Part shown: positions 46,742-55,588 of the stretch, piece after piece | Layout of the letters: each line of letters starts with the position of its first letter | Numbering within the stretch: position 1 is the stretch's first letter | Assembly (NCBI RefSeq): GCF_015548375.1 | Contig: NZ_JADMWW010000001.1 | Location: forward strand, 1 to 64,000 | Source: Collinsella aerofaciens | GTDB lineage: Bacteria > Actinomycetota > Coriobacteriia > Coriobacteriales > Coriobacteriaceae | Direction of reading: 5' to 3' | DNA length: 64,000 nt | Program-made: the position numbers and the translations under genes | The notes under the pieces: generated by a model | The model's database searches: none | What the model was told of the DNA's origin: nothing | What the model saw: the letters and a program-made list of their open reading frames with translations, nothing else

Positions 46742-48025
46742 CTAAATGGTTTCCAAGAAAGCCTCAATCCTGGTTTGCAGTTGGCCTGCATCCTCGCCGG
46801 CGTAGTCGGTCGTGATGTGCATAAACGGAATGCCGGCCTCCTCGGCAGCCTTCTCCACGGCAAACGACTCCATCTCGTAGAGCGTGCAGAACTGCAGGGC
46901 CACGTCGACGATGCCGTCGGCATGCAAGTCCTTGGCCATCTGGACAATGTCCTTCATACGCTGATCGTTGGGCGTAAAGACGGCGCAGTTAATCTTAAAG
47001 TAGCGCTCGGCGATGGCGTCGAGCATCTCGTCGACCGTCTCACCGGACTCGTCGACCAGGTCCTTGTAGTAGCGCGAGCCCGTGCAGGACTCCTCGCCCA
47101 CCACGACGCCGCCGGCCTTCTCGATGAGGTTGAACAGCTTCCAGTTGGGCACGGCCATGGGCGTGCCGGTGTACAGGATGCGCTTGGTCCCCTTGGGCGC
47201 CACGCCCTCGCCGGCCTCAACGCGCTGCTCGCACTCGGCGGCCATCTCGTTGATGGCTCCGGTCAGACGCGGCGTGTCGTCCATAAAGGCGGCCTGAACG
47301 GTCAGCAGGCTGTCGAGACCGCTGATGGGCGCCGGATCGGCAGCGCGCGTGGCAGCCAGACGCTGCAGGGCGCGACGCTTCTCGTTGACGGCGTGGATGG
47401 CAGCCTTCAGGCGCTCGGGCGTAATCTTGACGCCGCACTCTTCCTCGATCTTGGCGGCAAGCTTTTTAACCTCGGCCTTCCAGGTCACGAGCGTCGACTC
47501 GTCGTGCACGTTGGGGATATCCATGACGTACATGTTCTTTTGCGTGGCAAAGAACTCGTAGGCCTTCTTCTTGCCATCGCAGGTGTTCTCGCCCACCACC
47601 AGATCACTCGACTCAATGTAGGGGCAGACCTCGCCCAGCTTAAAGCCGGCAAAGCTCTTGATGAGCGGGCAGGTGTTGCGCGGCAGATGCTCCTCGACCT
47701 TGTCGGTTGCCCAGTCGGCACCCGAGCACAGGCCAACGGGGATGCCATCGCAGGCAAGCACGATCTCCTCGGGCACGTACACACAGAACGAACCGACGAT
47801 CTTGGTGGCCTCGCCGGCCTCCTTCTTGTCGAGCATCTCCTTAATACGGCCGCTGTGGATGTTGGTGGCGACAAAATCCAGGTAGGACGTGGACTTGGGG
47901 CGATTGTTCTGCGTCAGGAACATATCGCCGTACATCTGGCCCACAGCGCCCAGCAGCATGTCGTGATCGGCAAGATTCATGCCGAGGCTCTCCCACATCG
48001 GATGGAAATCGAATTCTTCAGCCAT
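46742..48025 (-). CDS. HgdB-like iron-sulfur reductase subunit, paralogue 2
   Basis: A 427-residue paralogue of the gene at 45424 with the same layout. Cysteine words are [50 protein letters not shown] and [14 protein letters not shown]. It has an extra N-terminal stretch of about 45 residues. It is the first large gene of the operon. The two paralogues plus the one activator could form an HgdA/HgdB-like heterodimer, or two separate double-cubane-type reductases. Sequence alone does not decide. No CoA-transferase or acyl-CoA gene is nearby, which weakens a fermentation role. Confidence 0.88.
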   Translation of the reverse strand: MAEEFDFHPMWESLGMNLADHDMLLGAVGQMYGDMFLTQNNRPKSTSYLDFVATNIHSGRIKEMLDKKEAGEATKIVGSFCVYVPEEIVLACDGIPVGLCSGADWATDKVEEHLPRNTCPLIKSFAGFKLGEVCPYIESSDLVVGENTCDGKKKAYEFFATQKNMYVMDIPNVHDESTLVTWKAEVKKLAAKIEEECGVKITPERLKAAIHAVNEKRRALQRLAATRAADPAPISGLDSLLTVQAAFMDDTPRLTGAINEMAAECEQRVEAGEGVAPKGTKRILYTGTPMAVPNWKLFNLIEKAGGVVVGEESCTGSRYYKDLVDESGETVDEMLDAIAERYFKINCAVFTPNDQRMKDIVQMAKDLHADGIVDVALQFCTLYEMESFAVEKAAEEAGIPFMHITTDYAGEDAGQLQTRIEAFLETI

Positions 48026-48184
48026 GACGGTTCCCCTCTCGAACCAAATACGGATAACTACGGTATTGCTGCACGGTGGGCGGCGAAAACCCAGCCGTGC
48101 CTAAACCCGGAATTTTGGGGAACCTGCTTTGCGGTCGATTATTTAGTTGTGCGTCGTCTCTCCCGGAGCCGTGAACATACCTGC

Positions 48185-48253
48185 TCATATGCGACTCCGA
48201 GCCATATACAGGGCGCGCGCGGCAACGCGGCGAATGTATGTCGTCTGCGGCAT
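48185..48253 (-). CDS. Possible 22-residue leader peptide upstream of the HgdB operon
   Basis: An ATG with an excellent ribosome site (AAAGGAGG, eight bases before it) opens a 22-codon frame MPQTTYIRRVAARALYMARS-RI ending TGA. It is rich in arginine (5 of 22) and lies 31 bases downstream of a good promoter and 159 bases before the first HgdB-like gene. It is too short to assign a function. It may be a regulatory leader or a small protein. Confidence 0.45.
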   Translation of the reverse strand: MPQTTYIRRVAARALYMARSRI

Positions 48254-48283
48254 GTGCGCGTCCTCCTTTACAAGTTAAGGTCA

Positions 48284-48312
48284 ACTATATCAACGGTCGT
48301 CGACCATGCGAA
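48284..48312 (-). promoter_or_regulatory. Likely promoter of the HgdB/selenium operon
   Basis: On the minus strand TTCGCA and TATAGT are 17 bases apart, followed by the ribosome site of the small frame at 48253. The gene-free stretch 48026-48454 also holds a palindrome, TTATC-TGTGTT-GATAA at 48363-48378, which could be an operator. I see no terminator for modC in it with a clear T-run. Confidence 0.5.
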
Positions 48313-48454
48313 CATCGTTGACATTCGTACGACAGCGTCGTGTGCCGCCGTTTAATAAATAATTATCTGTGTTGATAAGAGTTTGTCATTCCCCATTAGG
48401 CGAACGGCAAGACAAAGCCGCCGAGACTTATATCCCCGACGGCATTACCCGGCG

Positions 48455-49525
48455 CTACCGACAAACCAGATGGATCCTGCTGGCATCAAAATGCATACGC
48501 AGGGTCTCGCCTTCTTGCGGTAACCCATCCGCTGGTACGCTCAATTTGTTGACCTTCCACTGCAGACGCGTTGGCGCATCGGCCCGCGGCGCATCCAACA
48601 GCACCAGGCGCTCAAAACGCGAATCGCTCACGCGCGCCACGTGCAGGTCGTAGCTGTTGCGACCCCGCTCGGCACGGTTGTCCACATGGAAGTAGCTCGC
48701 GCGAATGCCCAGGTACGCCACATTATCGGGAACCTCGCGACCCACGTTAAAGGTCATGCCCCAATCGAGCGCCTCAACTTCTTCGTCGCCGATCTTGCGC
48801 GCCCGGCTTGTGTTCTTGCAGCCCGTCAGGCGCAGCGCCGCCAGCGTCTGCGGACGGCGGACCACGTCCTCGACGGAGCCGATCTCCTCAACATGCCCGT
48901 CGTGCATCACGCAGATGCGCTGGCACAGGCGGCACGCTTCGTCGATGTCGTGGCTCACATAGAGCACGGTGCGGTTGCATACATCGAACAGGTCGAGCAT
49001 GTTCTGTTCGAGGGCGCTCTTAAGATAGGAATCGAGTGCGCTCATGGGCTCGTCGAACATAAAGATGCCCGGGTGAGCCGCCACCATACGGGCAAGCGCC
49101 ACACGTTGCTGCTGACCGCCCGAGAGTCGCGCGGGATAGCGGTCGGCAAAATCGGCTAGGCCAAAGATGCCCAGGTAGCGCTCGGCAAGTTTTTTACGCG
49201 CCGCGGCGTCGCCCGCGTCCTTTACGCCGGCACATACGTTATCGGCCACCGTCATGTTGGGAAACAGCTGATAGTTTTGGAACAGCAGGGCGCATTTGCG
49301 CTCCTGGGGCGACAGGTTGATGCCCGCCGCCGAGTCAAAAAAGGTCACGCCGTTGACGACGATCTTGCCCTCGTCGGGCGTCTCCACACCGGCAATGCAG
49401 CGCAAGGTGCAGCTCTTGCCGCAACCCGAGGCACCGAGCAGCGCCACACGCTCCTCGCCGGCCTCAAGCTGCATGTCGAGCATAAACCCGGGATAGCGCT
49501 TTTTGATATCCAGAACGAGCGACAT
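48455..49525 (-). CDS. modC: Molybdate ABC transporter ATP-binding protein
   Basis: A 356-residue ATPase driving molybdate import. Walker A is GASGCGKSCT, the signature is LSGGQQQRVALARM, and Walker B is GIFMFDEPMSALD. A C-terminal regulatory region of about 130 residues follows. It is three bases after modB. The molybdate assignment comes from the modA-modB-modC order and the adjacent molybdopterin genes. Confidence 0.88.
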   Translation of the reverse strand: MSLVLDIKKRYPGFMLDMQLEAGEERVALLGASGCGKSCTLRCIAGVETPDEGKIVVNGVTFFDSAAGINLSPQERKCALLFQNYQLFPNMTVADNVCAGVKDAGDAAARKKLAERYLGIFGLADFADRYPARLSGGQQQRVALARMVAAHPGIFMFDEPMSALDSYLKSALEQNMLDLFDVCNRTVLYVSHDIDEACRLCQRICVMHDGHVEEIGSVEDVVRRPQTLAALRLTGCKNTSRARKIGDEEVEALDWGMTFNVGREVPDNVAYLGIRASYFHVDNRAERGRNSYDLHVARVSDSRFERLVLLDAPRADAPTRLQWKVNKLSVPADGLPQEGETLRMHFDASRIHLVCR

Positions 49526-49528
49526 GGC

Positions 49529-50971
49529 CTATCGACCTCCCTGCAAAGCGGCATCATCGCGCATGAGCTCGGCCAGCGCCTCGCGATCGATACGCAAGGC
49601 ATCGCCGCCCGCCGGGTCGAGCGAATCGCCCTGTCCGGCAAGATCTTTGATCCGCTTGCGCTCCGCACGGGAAAGGCCCCGCTTGCGATACTTTTGCGAA
49701 TGCGCCGTGTACATGTTGATGAACAGAATGACCAGGAAGCTGAACGCAATTACGACAACGACCCAAAAGAGCGCCACCGACGTATTGCCACCCATCCACT
49801 CAAAGTAAATCGCAATGGGAATGGTCTGCGTAATGCCGGCGTAGTTGCCCGCAAAGAACAAGGTGCAACCAAACTCGCCCATGGCACGCGCGAAGGCGAG
49901 CACCGTGCCGGCGGCGATGGAGGGCCAGCCGAGCGGCATCATAAGCTTGGCAAAGATGCGACGTTCGGACCATCCCAGGGTTCGCGCCGCATCGAGCATC
50001 TGCGTGTCGAGGCTCTCGAAGGCTCCGAGCGCCGTGCGGTAGACCAGCGGAAACGACACAACGACGGCCGAAATGACCGCCGCGGGCCAGGTAAAGACGA
50101 TCGAGATGCCGTGTGCGATCAGCCACTGGCCCACCCCGGTCGAGCGGCCAAACAGCATGAGGAGCAAAAAGCCGCAGACCGTGGGCGGCAGCACCATAGG
50201 GATGGTAAAGACCGAATCGAGCAAACCCTTCACGCGGCTCGTGGTACCCATGGTCTTCCACGCGGCAAACAGGCCCAGCGCAAACGCGATCACCAGGGCA
50301 AGGCCGCTCGTTTTTATGGACACCCAAAACGGGCGATAGTCGATGCCGCCCAATAAGGAGGCCAGAGAGGCCAAGGGGCCCTGCTCATCCCGCAACACGA
50401 CAGACGATGCCTCTACCATTTGAGCGCTATCAAGCCAACGCGCGCCGCCCTTGGCATCACCCGAGGCTGATGCAATCACCACATAGCGGTCCCCATCCGC
50501 ACCGCGCTCGTCAAAGCCATAGGTATACCCGCCGGCATCAAACGTTGTTTCCGCCGTGACATACCAAGGGAGATCCACGTCCCCTAGCTGCGCGCCTCCC
50601 ATGCAGTTTGCGCTGTCGAGCTCACAGACGAGGGCCTTGAGACCCGATACGGACTCGTTATCCTGCGGATCCAATCCATACTTCTCGACCGCCTTGGGCG
50701 ATATCCACACCACAACGCGGTCGGCAGCGAGCGCCGCTACAAGGTCCACGTCCTCGTCAACGGGAAACCGGTAGCCCTCAGGCTGGCCCTCCATGTCACG
50801 AGCGGTCCCCTTGGCCAACCGCTCAAAACCCTCGATCCCATAGGAAAGCCCATGAGCGGTCGCAGCAACCTGGGCCCCGTCCTCAGCGTTCCCAGCAAAC
50901 GCAAATCCCGGCACCCAGCAAAGCGCGAAGGTCAAAGCGCAGGCGACAAGCATGCGGAATCTATTAAGCAC
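49529..50971 (-). CDS. modB: Molybdate ABC transporter permease with a large N-terminal extracytoplasmic domain
   Basis: The C-terminal 270 residues are a ModB permease: about six spans and the EAA-type loop AARTLGWSERRIFAKLMMPLG. The N-terminal 200 residues are unusual. A signal-like segment MLVACALTFALCWVPGFAFA is followed by a soluble domain of about 170 residues with one cysteine pair (CELDSANC), then the first transport helix. Typical ModB proteins are about 225 residues. The likely start is GTG at 50971 (GGAG upstream). The extra domain could be a second substrate-binding or sensing module. I do not recognise its fold. Confidence 0.85.
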   Translation of the reverse strand: MLNRFRMLVACALTFALCWVPGFAFAGNAEDGAQVAATAHGLSYGIEGFERLAKGTARDMEGQPEGYRFPVDEDVDLVAALAADRVVVWISPKAVEKYGLDPQDNESVSGLKALVCELDSANCMGGAQLGDVDLPWYVTAETTFDAGGYTYGFDERGADGDRYVVIASASGDAKGGARWLDSAQMVEASSVVLRDEQGPLASLASLLGGIDYRPFWVSIKTSGLALVIAFALGLFAAWKTMGTTSRVKGLLDSVFTIPMVLPPTVCGFLLLMLFGRSTGVGQWLIAHGISIVFTWPAAVISAVVVSFPLVYRTALGAFESLDTQMLDAARTLGWSERRIFAKLMMPLGWPSIAAGTVLAFARAMGEFGCTLFFAGNYAGITQTIPIAIYFEWMGGNTSVALFWVVVVIAFSFLVILFINMYTAHSQKYRKRGLSRAERKRIKDLAGQGDSLDPAGGDALRIDREALAELMRDDAALQGGR

Positions 50972-51039
50972 GAAAAGCTCCAAGCGAATACAAGGACGGA
51001 GTGAAACACAAAACGATGGAATTATCGCGCCAAGCCGCA

Positions 51040-51918
51040 CTACGCGGAAAGCTCAAAGCCGTACTTAGCCCAAATCTTCTGAACCTTCTTGTTGGACAGG
51101 CAAAAGTCGATAAACGCCTTGGCCTCGTCGGCATGCTCGGAGCTTTCGGCAACGGCGCCCGGGTACACGATGGGCTTGTGCGAATCCTCGGGGCACACGA
51201 AGGCCTCCTCGATGCCGTCGTAGCGGAAGATGTCGGAGCTGTAGACAAAACCGGCCACGCAGTCGCCTGTGGACACATAAGCGGCGGCGGTGCCCACCTT
51301 ATCGGCCAGTGCGACCTTGTCGGCGATCTCGGGAGCATACTCGCCGTCGTCGCCCTCGGTGCCGGTGTAGAGGCCCACGGAAGCCAGGGCCTGGTTGGCG
51401 TACTTGCCGGCGGGGACGGTCTTGGCGTCGCCAATGGCGATCTTGCCGTCCAGATTCGCGACGTCGGCGATGGCCTCGACCTTGGTGTCAGAGCCCTCGG
51501 CGCGGATGATCACGAGGTCGTTGACGAACATATCCTCACGGGTGTCGGCGTCGACGAGCTCGGCGGCCTCGGCGTCATCCATGGTGCCCTTGGAGGCCGT
51601 GATAAGCACGTCGACAGCGGCACCGGCGCGCATTTGCTCGACAAGGTCGCCGGACGCCTTAAACTGCGTGTCGGCAAACGTGGTACCGGTCTGGTCGGTG
51701 TAGAGCTCCTGAACCTCGGGCAGAGCCTTCTCGAGCGAGTTGGCAGCAAAGACCTGCAGCTCGACAACCTTCTTGGAAGATGCCTTAGCAGAACCGGCAT
51801 CGGATCCGGCCGGCTCGGACGTCTTGTTGCCCGAGCAGCCGGCAAGGCCAAGGCCGGCGGCAGCGGCAGCAGAAAGCGAGACGAAACCGCGGCGAGAAAC
51901 CATATCGAACATGTTCAA
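51040..51918 (-). CDS. modA: Molybdate-binding lipoprotein ModA
   Basis: A periplasmic-type binding protein anchored as a lipoprotein. The signal RRGFVSLSAAAAAGLGLAGC ends in the lipobox LAGC. The mature part starts after a short serine/alanine linker with LQVFAANSLEKALPEV, the usual ModA opening. Other oxyanion-pocket stretches are AAVDVLITASKGTMDDA and DKVGTAAAYVSTGDCVAGFV. 292 residues. It is the first gene of modABC. Several ATGs within six codons are possible starts. Confidence 0.92.
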   Translation of the reverse strand: MNMFDMVSRRGFVSLSAAAAAGLGLAGCSGNKTSEPAGSDAGSAKASSKKVVELQVFAANSLEKALPEVQELYTDQTGTTFADTQFKASGDLVEQMRAGAAVDVLITASKGTMDDAEAAELVDADTREDMFVNDLVIIRAEGSDTKVEAIADVANLDGKIAIGDAKTVPAGKYANQALASVGLYTGTEGDDGEYAPEIADKVALADKVGTAAAYVSTGDCVAGFVYSSDIFRYDGIEEAFVCPEDSHKPIVYPGAVAESSEHADEAKAFIDFCLSNKKVQKIWAKYGFELSA

Positions 51919-51972
51919 CCCTTTCGAACGCGACGCCCGGGCACCCCGCCGCAGGCTTTATTCTGTTACTAG

Positions 51973-51978
51973 ATTATA
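51973..51978 (-). promoter_or_regulatory. -10 box of the modABC promoter
   Basis: TATAAT on the minus strand, 54 bases before the modA ATG. No clear -35 is present, but an AT-rich tract with ATTATTATCACAAACATTATT lies just upstream (51985-52008), a possible operator for a molybdate-responsive regulator. Confidence 0.5.
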
Positions 51979-52067
51979 CTTCTGCGCGAATAATGTTTGT
52001 GATAATAATTTCTCGTCTAATAAGCTTCTTTCACCGATAACCCCGAGATGGCCGCACTGTCGCTGCA

Positions 52068-52103
52068 TAAAAAAGGCGGAGCAGCCCGTAAGGTCGCTCC
52101 GCC
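52068..52103 (-). terminator. Terminator after the mog gene
   Basis: On the minus strand GGCGGAGC / GCTCCGCC forms eight pairs with a 14-base loop, followed by TTTTTTATG. It separates moeA-mog from modABC. Confidence 0.92.
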
Positions 52104-52116
52104 GCAGGTAGCGCGC

Positions 52117-52596
52117 TTATTTGGTATGTCCGCCGCCCGCTGTCATCTGAGCCGCATGCTCCAGCTGGTCTGCTATGGCCTCCCAGCTTTCGCGGGCGGC
52201 CTTCGTAGAACCGGGAAAGTTTACGACAAGTGTATGACCTCGTTGCATGCAAATAGCGCGCGAGAGCATGGCGCGGCGCGTCTTGGTCATGGAGTAGGCA
52301 CGAATTGCCTCGGCAATACCCGGCACATCGCGGTCGCAGACGGAACGCGTCGCCTCGGGCGTTACATCGCGCATCGAAAGACCCGTGCCGCCGCAGGTGA
52401 GCACGACATTGGCGTGACACTCATCGGCGGCTTCCACAATGGCATCACCGATCTCGCTGACGTCGTCGCGCACGACCACATGCGAGGCGACCGTCCAGCC
52501 CTGCGCCACGATGAGCTCCTCGAGGGCAGCGCCCGCCTCGTCCTGGACAAGGTCGCGCGTATCCGAGCACGTCACGATCGATATCTTCAGCTCCAT
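52117..52596 (-). CDS. mog: Molybdopterin adenylyltransferase (MogA/MoaB family)
   Basis: Adenylates molybdopterin before MoeA inserts molybdate. The 159-residue protein has the family words VVLTCGGTGLSMRDVTPEAT and FPGSTKAARESWEAI (the phosphate-binding PGSTKA loop). The start at MELKISIVTCSD is set by AGGAGG seven bases upstream. It is 10 bases after moeA. Confidence 0.92.
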   Translation of the reverse strand: MELKISIVTCSDTRDLVQDEAGAALEELIVAQGWTVASHVVVRDDVSEIGDAIVEAADECHANVVLTCGGTGLSMRDVTPEATRSVCDRDVPGIAEAIRAYSMTKTRRAMLSRAICMQRGHTLVVNFPGSTKAARESWEAIADQLEHAAQMTAGGGHTK

Positions 52597-52606
52597 AGCA
52601 TTCCTC

Positions 52607-53869
52607 CTACAACACGGCGCCCTCGGGCAGGTCGACGCGAACAACGTCCACGACATCGCCCGCCGCAAGGTCGCACGGACCCTCGTCAATACGCAACAGG
52701 CAGTTCGCACGCTGCATAGTTCCAAGCAGCGCCGAATTCTGCGTCTTGGCCTCGGTCACCAACAGCTCACCGGTCTCGGGGTCGCGCAAAACCGTGGCGC
52801 GATCGAAGAAGCGTCGGTCCTGGCGCTTTTTCACGCCGTGCGTGAGCGTCGCCTGCTGCACGGGACGCGCACCCTCGGAAAAACCGCGCATCTTGCGAAT
52901 CGCCGGACGGGCAAGCATCTCAAAGCCCACATACGCCGCGGCCGGATTGCCTGAAAGCCCCAGGTAGGGCTTACCCCCGAGCAAGCCAAACGTGATGGCC
53001 TTGCCCGGACGCATCGAGATGCGATCGAACAGCACCTCGCCCTCGCGCCGGACGAGCGCCGTCACGTAGTCGTAATCGCCCGCCGAGGCGCCACCACTTG
53101 TAATGACAAAATCGCACTCTCGCGTGGCGCGATGCACCAGCTCGGCAATCGCCTGCTCATCGTCGGGCGCAATACCGTAGAACACCGGATCTGCCCCGGC
53201 ATCGAGCGCCTCGGCCATCAGCGCCGAGGAGTTGGAATCGCGAATCTGACCGCGCGCCGGTACCTTACTCGGTGCGACCAGTTCCGTGCCCAGCGAGATA
53301 ATGCCCACGCGCGGGGCGGCATGTACCTTCACGCTCGCGTATCCGGCGCTTGCCAGCAAGCCGGCGCCCGCCGGGGCCACGACCTCGCCGGCATGCATCA
53401 CAACATCGCCGGCATGGGCCTCCTCGGCGGCAGAGCGAACGTTCTCCCCTACCTTGGCAGGCGCCGAGAAGCGAACGTGCGAGCCCTCGTTGCCATCGCC
53501 GTCGAGCACGTCGACGATCTCGTACTTCACCACGGCATCGGCACCTTCGGGCACCGGCGCGCCCGTCATGATGCGGACGGTCTCGCCCGTGCCGATTGCG
53601 CCGTCAAACACATGGCCCGCGGCCTCGTGTCCGATAACGTCGAGCGTCACCGGCGCCTCGCCAGATGCCTGCGCCAAGTCCGCCGAGCGCACGGCATATC
53701 CGTCCATAGCGCTGTTGGCAAACGGCGAGATGTCGATATCAGCCACCGCGTCCTCGGCCAAGGGAAGACCGGCGGCCTGCCACACGGGAATCTCGACGAG
53801 ATCGGTCGGAGCAACGTGCGACAGAACAATCGACTGCGCGTCCTCCAGCGGAATGAGTTTCTCTGCCAT
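52607..53869 (-). CDS. moeA: Molybdopterin molybdotransferase MoeA
   Basis: Inserts molybdate into adenylated molybdopterin. Landmarks are FANSAMDGYAVRSADL near residue 55, IMTGAPVPEGADAVVKYE, SSALMAEALDAG, VITSGGASAGDYDYV and GLSGNPAAAYVGFEML, followed by the C-terminal beta domain. 420 residues fits. The ATG of MAEKLIPLED is preferred (AGAGG upstream). It is the first gene of moeA-mog. Confidence 0.95.
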   Translation of the reverse strand: MAEKLIPLEDAQSIVLSHVAPTDLVEIPVWQAAGLPLAEDAVADIDISPFANSAMDGYAVRSADLAQASGEAPVTLDVIGHEAAGHVFDGAIGTGETVRIMTGAPVPEGADAVVKYEIVDVLDGDGNEGSHVRFSAPAKVGENVRSAAEEAHAGDVVMHAGEVVAPAGAGLLASAGYASVKVHAAPRVGIISLGTELVAPSKVPARGQIRDSNSSALMAEALDAGADPVFYGIAPDDEQAIAELVHRATRECDFVITSGGASAGDYDYVTALVRREGEVLFDRISMRPGKAITFGLLGGKPYLGLSGNPAAAYVGFEMLARPAIRKMRGFSEGARPVQQATLTHGVKKRQDRRFFDRATVLRDPETGELLVTEAKTQNSALLGTMQRANCLLRIDEGPCDLAAGDVVDVVRVDLPEGAVL

Positions 53870-54044
53870 ATGCACCTCTTAATGCCACGGCGCACAACAG
53901 GGGCGCCGATTCTTTATGCTTGTCTCAGTATAATCCCCCGACGCACGACCGCGACTCGGCCTGTACCCGCAAATACACCTGTCGGTTGCAGGCCGCGAAA
54001 CAGAATGGAAACCAACCCACCGGCTCGTCGCGTTTACCGCGTTT

Positions 54045-54050
54045 TATAAT
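54045..54050 (+). promoter_or_regulatory. -10 box of the clc gene
   Basis: TATAAT lies 30 bases before the ATG at 54080. The matching -35 is weak. The 210-base gap between moeA and clc is divergent, and a second TATAAT is present at 53929-53934. Confidence 0.45.
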
Positions 54051-54079
54051 GCTTGCGTTGCAACCTAAAAGAGGAACGT

Positions 54080-55501
54080 ATGGCTCATAACGACAAACCC
54101 GAAAGCGCAAACGAAGCGCAGGATCATTCCCAGCCGCTCGACGAAGGCGGTTTTTTCTCCCTGAACGACGTCATCACGGCAGGCAGGCATCAGCTCACCC
54201 GCTCTGAGCATCTCTTGGCTGCCGACACGCGCCGCAACGCCCGCAACCTACTCGCGAGCACCAAGTTGCTCGCACTCGTCGTCATCGTCTCGCTCGCCAT
54301 GGGCGTTGCCGCTTGGGCGTTTTTGGCCTCGCTGAATATCGCGACCGACTATCGGGAGCACCATGCGTGGGTCTACGCCTTGCTTCCCGTTGTGGGCATG
54401 GCCACCGCATGGGTCTACAAGAACCACGGTCTCGCCGCAAAGCGTGGCAACAACCTGGTCATCGACTCCGCTCTGGGCACACGCCTCATCCATATGCGCA
54501 TGGCCGTCCTCACGTTTGTGTGCTCCACGCTCACGCACCTAACGGGCGGATCGGCCGGTCGCGAGGGGGCCGCGGTGCAGATCGGCGGCACCATCGCCAG
54601 CAACATCTCGAGCCTCGCCCACCTCAAAAAGCATGACCACCACGACCTCATGCTCGCCGGCATCTCGTCGGCCTTTGGTGCCGTATTCGGTTCGCCCCTT
54701 GCCGGAGCTTTCTTTGGCATGGAGATGTGCTTTATCGGCAAGATTGACTACACCGCGGGCATTTACTGCCTGGTCGCCTCGTTTACCGGCTACTTTACAT
54801 CAATCGCCCTGGGTACCGAGTACGAAGCGAATGTCATCGCCAGCGTTCCCGCCATGACGCCCAAAACGGTCGTCATCGTTGTTATCAGCGCCATCATCTT
54901 CGGTCTGACGGCACGCCTCTTTGCGTGGTCGGTTCGAACCGTCAAGAGCCTGTACGGTCACTTTATCACCAATTACCTCGTTCGCGCACTTATAGGCGCA
55001 CTCGTGGTTTTGGCCGCGTATGCCCTCCTCGACGCCTGGGACTACGCCGGCCTTTCCACATGGCTTTCCGGCGCCGGATTTGCCGGCAACACCACCCTGG
55101 CGGACGCAGCCATCAAGTTGGTCGTCACAGCGCTTACCCTGGGCGCGGGCTTCCAAGGCGGCGAGGTCACGCCCCTGTTTGGCATCGGTGCGGCGCTCGG
55201 CGGCTGGATCGGTTGCCTCGTCGGAATCGACCCCAGCTTTCTGGCGGCGCTGGGCATGCTCGGCGTGTTCTGTGCCGGCCTCAACGTGCCCATCACCACC
55301 TGCATGATGGCCATCGACCTGTTCCACGGCACGGCCGCCGGGTTCTTTGTCATCGTGGCCTTTATCAGCTACCTAACCGGCGGGCACCGCGGCGTGTACC
55401 CCGCCCAGCGCATCATCTCACCCAAGCGCCGTTCGCTTATTGTGGATGAGGGCGGTACGGTAGCGGATGCTATCGAGCGCCACAACGACCTGATAGAGTA
55501 G
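54080..55501 (+). CDS. CLC-family anion channel or exchanger, possibly fluoride-type
   Basis: A 473-residue membrane protein with CLC motifs GGSAGREGAAVQIGGT (with the gating glutamate) and GAGFQGGEVTPLFGIGAALG. The usual first motif GSGIP is absent. In its place is RGNNLVIDSALG, reminiscent of the CLC-F (fluoride/proton antiporter) branch, so fluoride export is an alternative to chloride. The start at MAHNDKPESA has AGAGGA upstream. The N-terminal 60 residues are hydrophilic. There is no fluoride riboswitch that I can see in the leader. Confidence 0.82.
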   Translation: MAHNDKPESANEAQDHSQPLDEGGFFSLNDVITAGRHQLTRSEHLLAADTRRNARNLLASTKLLALVVIVSLAMGVAAWAFLASLNIATDYREHHAWVYALLPVVGMATAWVYKNHGLAAKRGNNLVIDSALGTRLIHMRMAVLTFVCSTLTHLTGGSAGREGAAVQIGGTIASNISSLAHLKKHDHHDLMLAGISSAFGAVFGSPLAGAFFGMEMCFIGKIDYTAGIYCLVASFTGYFTSIALGTEYEANVIASVPAMTPKTVVIVVISAIIFGLTARLFAWSVRTVKSLYGHFITNYLVRALIGALVVLAAYALLDAWDYAGLSTWLSGAGFAGNTTLADAAIKLVVTALTLGAGFQGGEVTPLFGIGAALGGWIGCLVGIDPSFLAALGMLGVFCAGLNVPITTCMMAIDLFHGTAAGFFVIVAFISYLTGGHRGVYPAQRIISPKRRSLIVDEGGTVADAIERHNDLIE

Positions 55502-55588
55502 ACGTAAGTATTCGCCGTGCAGCCACAATCGGGGGCAATTCGACCTGAGCGCGACCGCACCGTCACGTCATACGCCGGGAGTCGCCCC

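Noticed and set aside
46588-46947. A 120-residue N-terminal extension of the HgdB-like protein at 45424
   Set aside because: The extension runs through repeat E4 and the end of the upstream gene. AAGGAG before MSENMEQP marks the real start.
54045-54080. Fluoride riboswitch before the CLC gene
   Set aside because: The leader between the -10 box and the ATG is only about 30 bases, too short for the aptamer.
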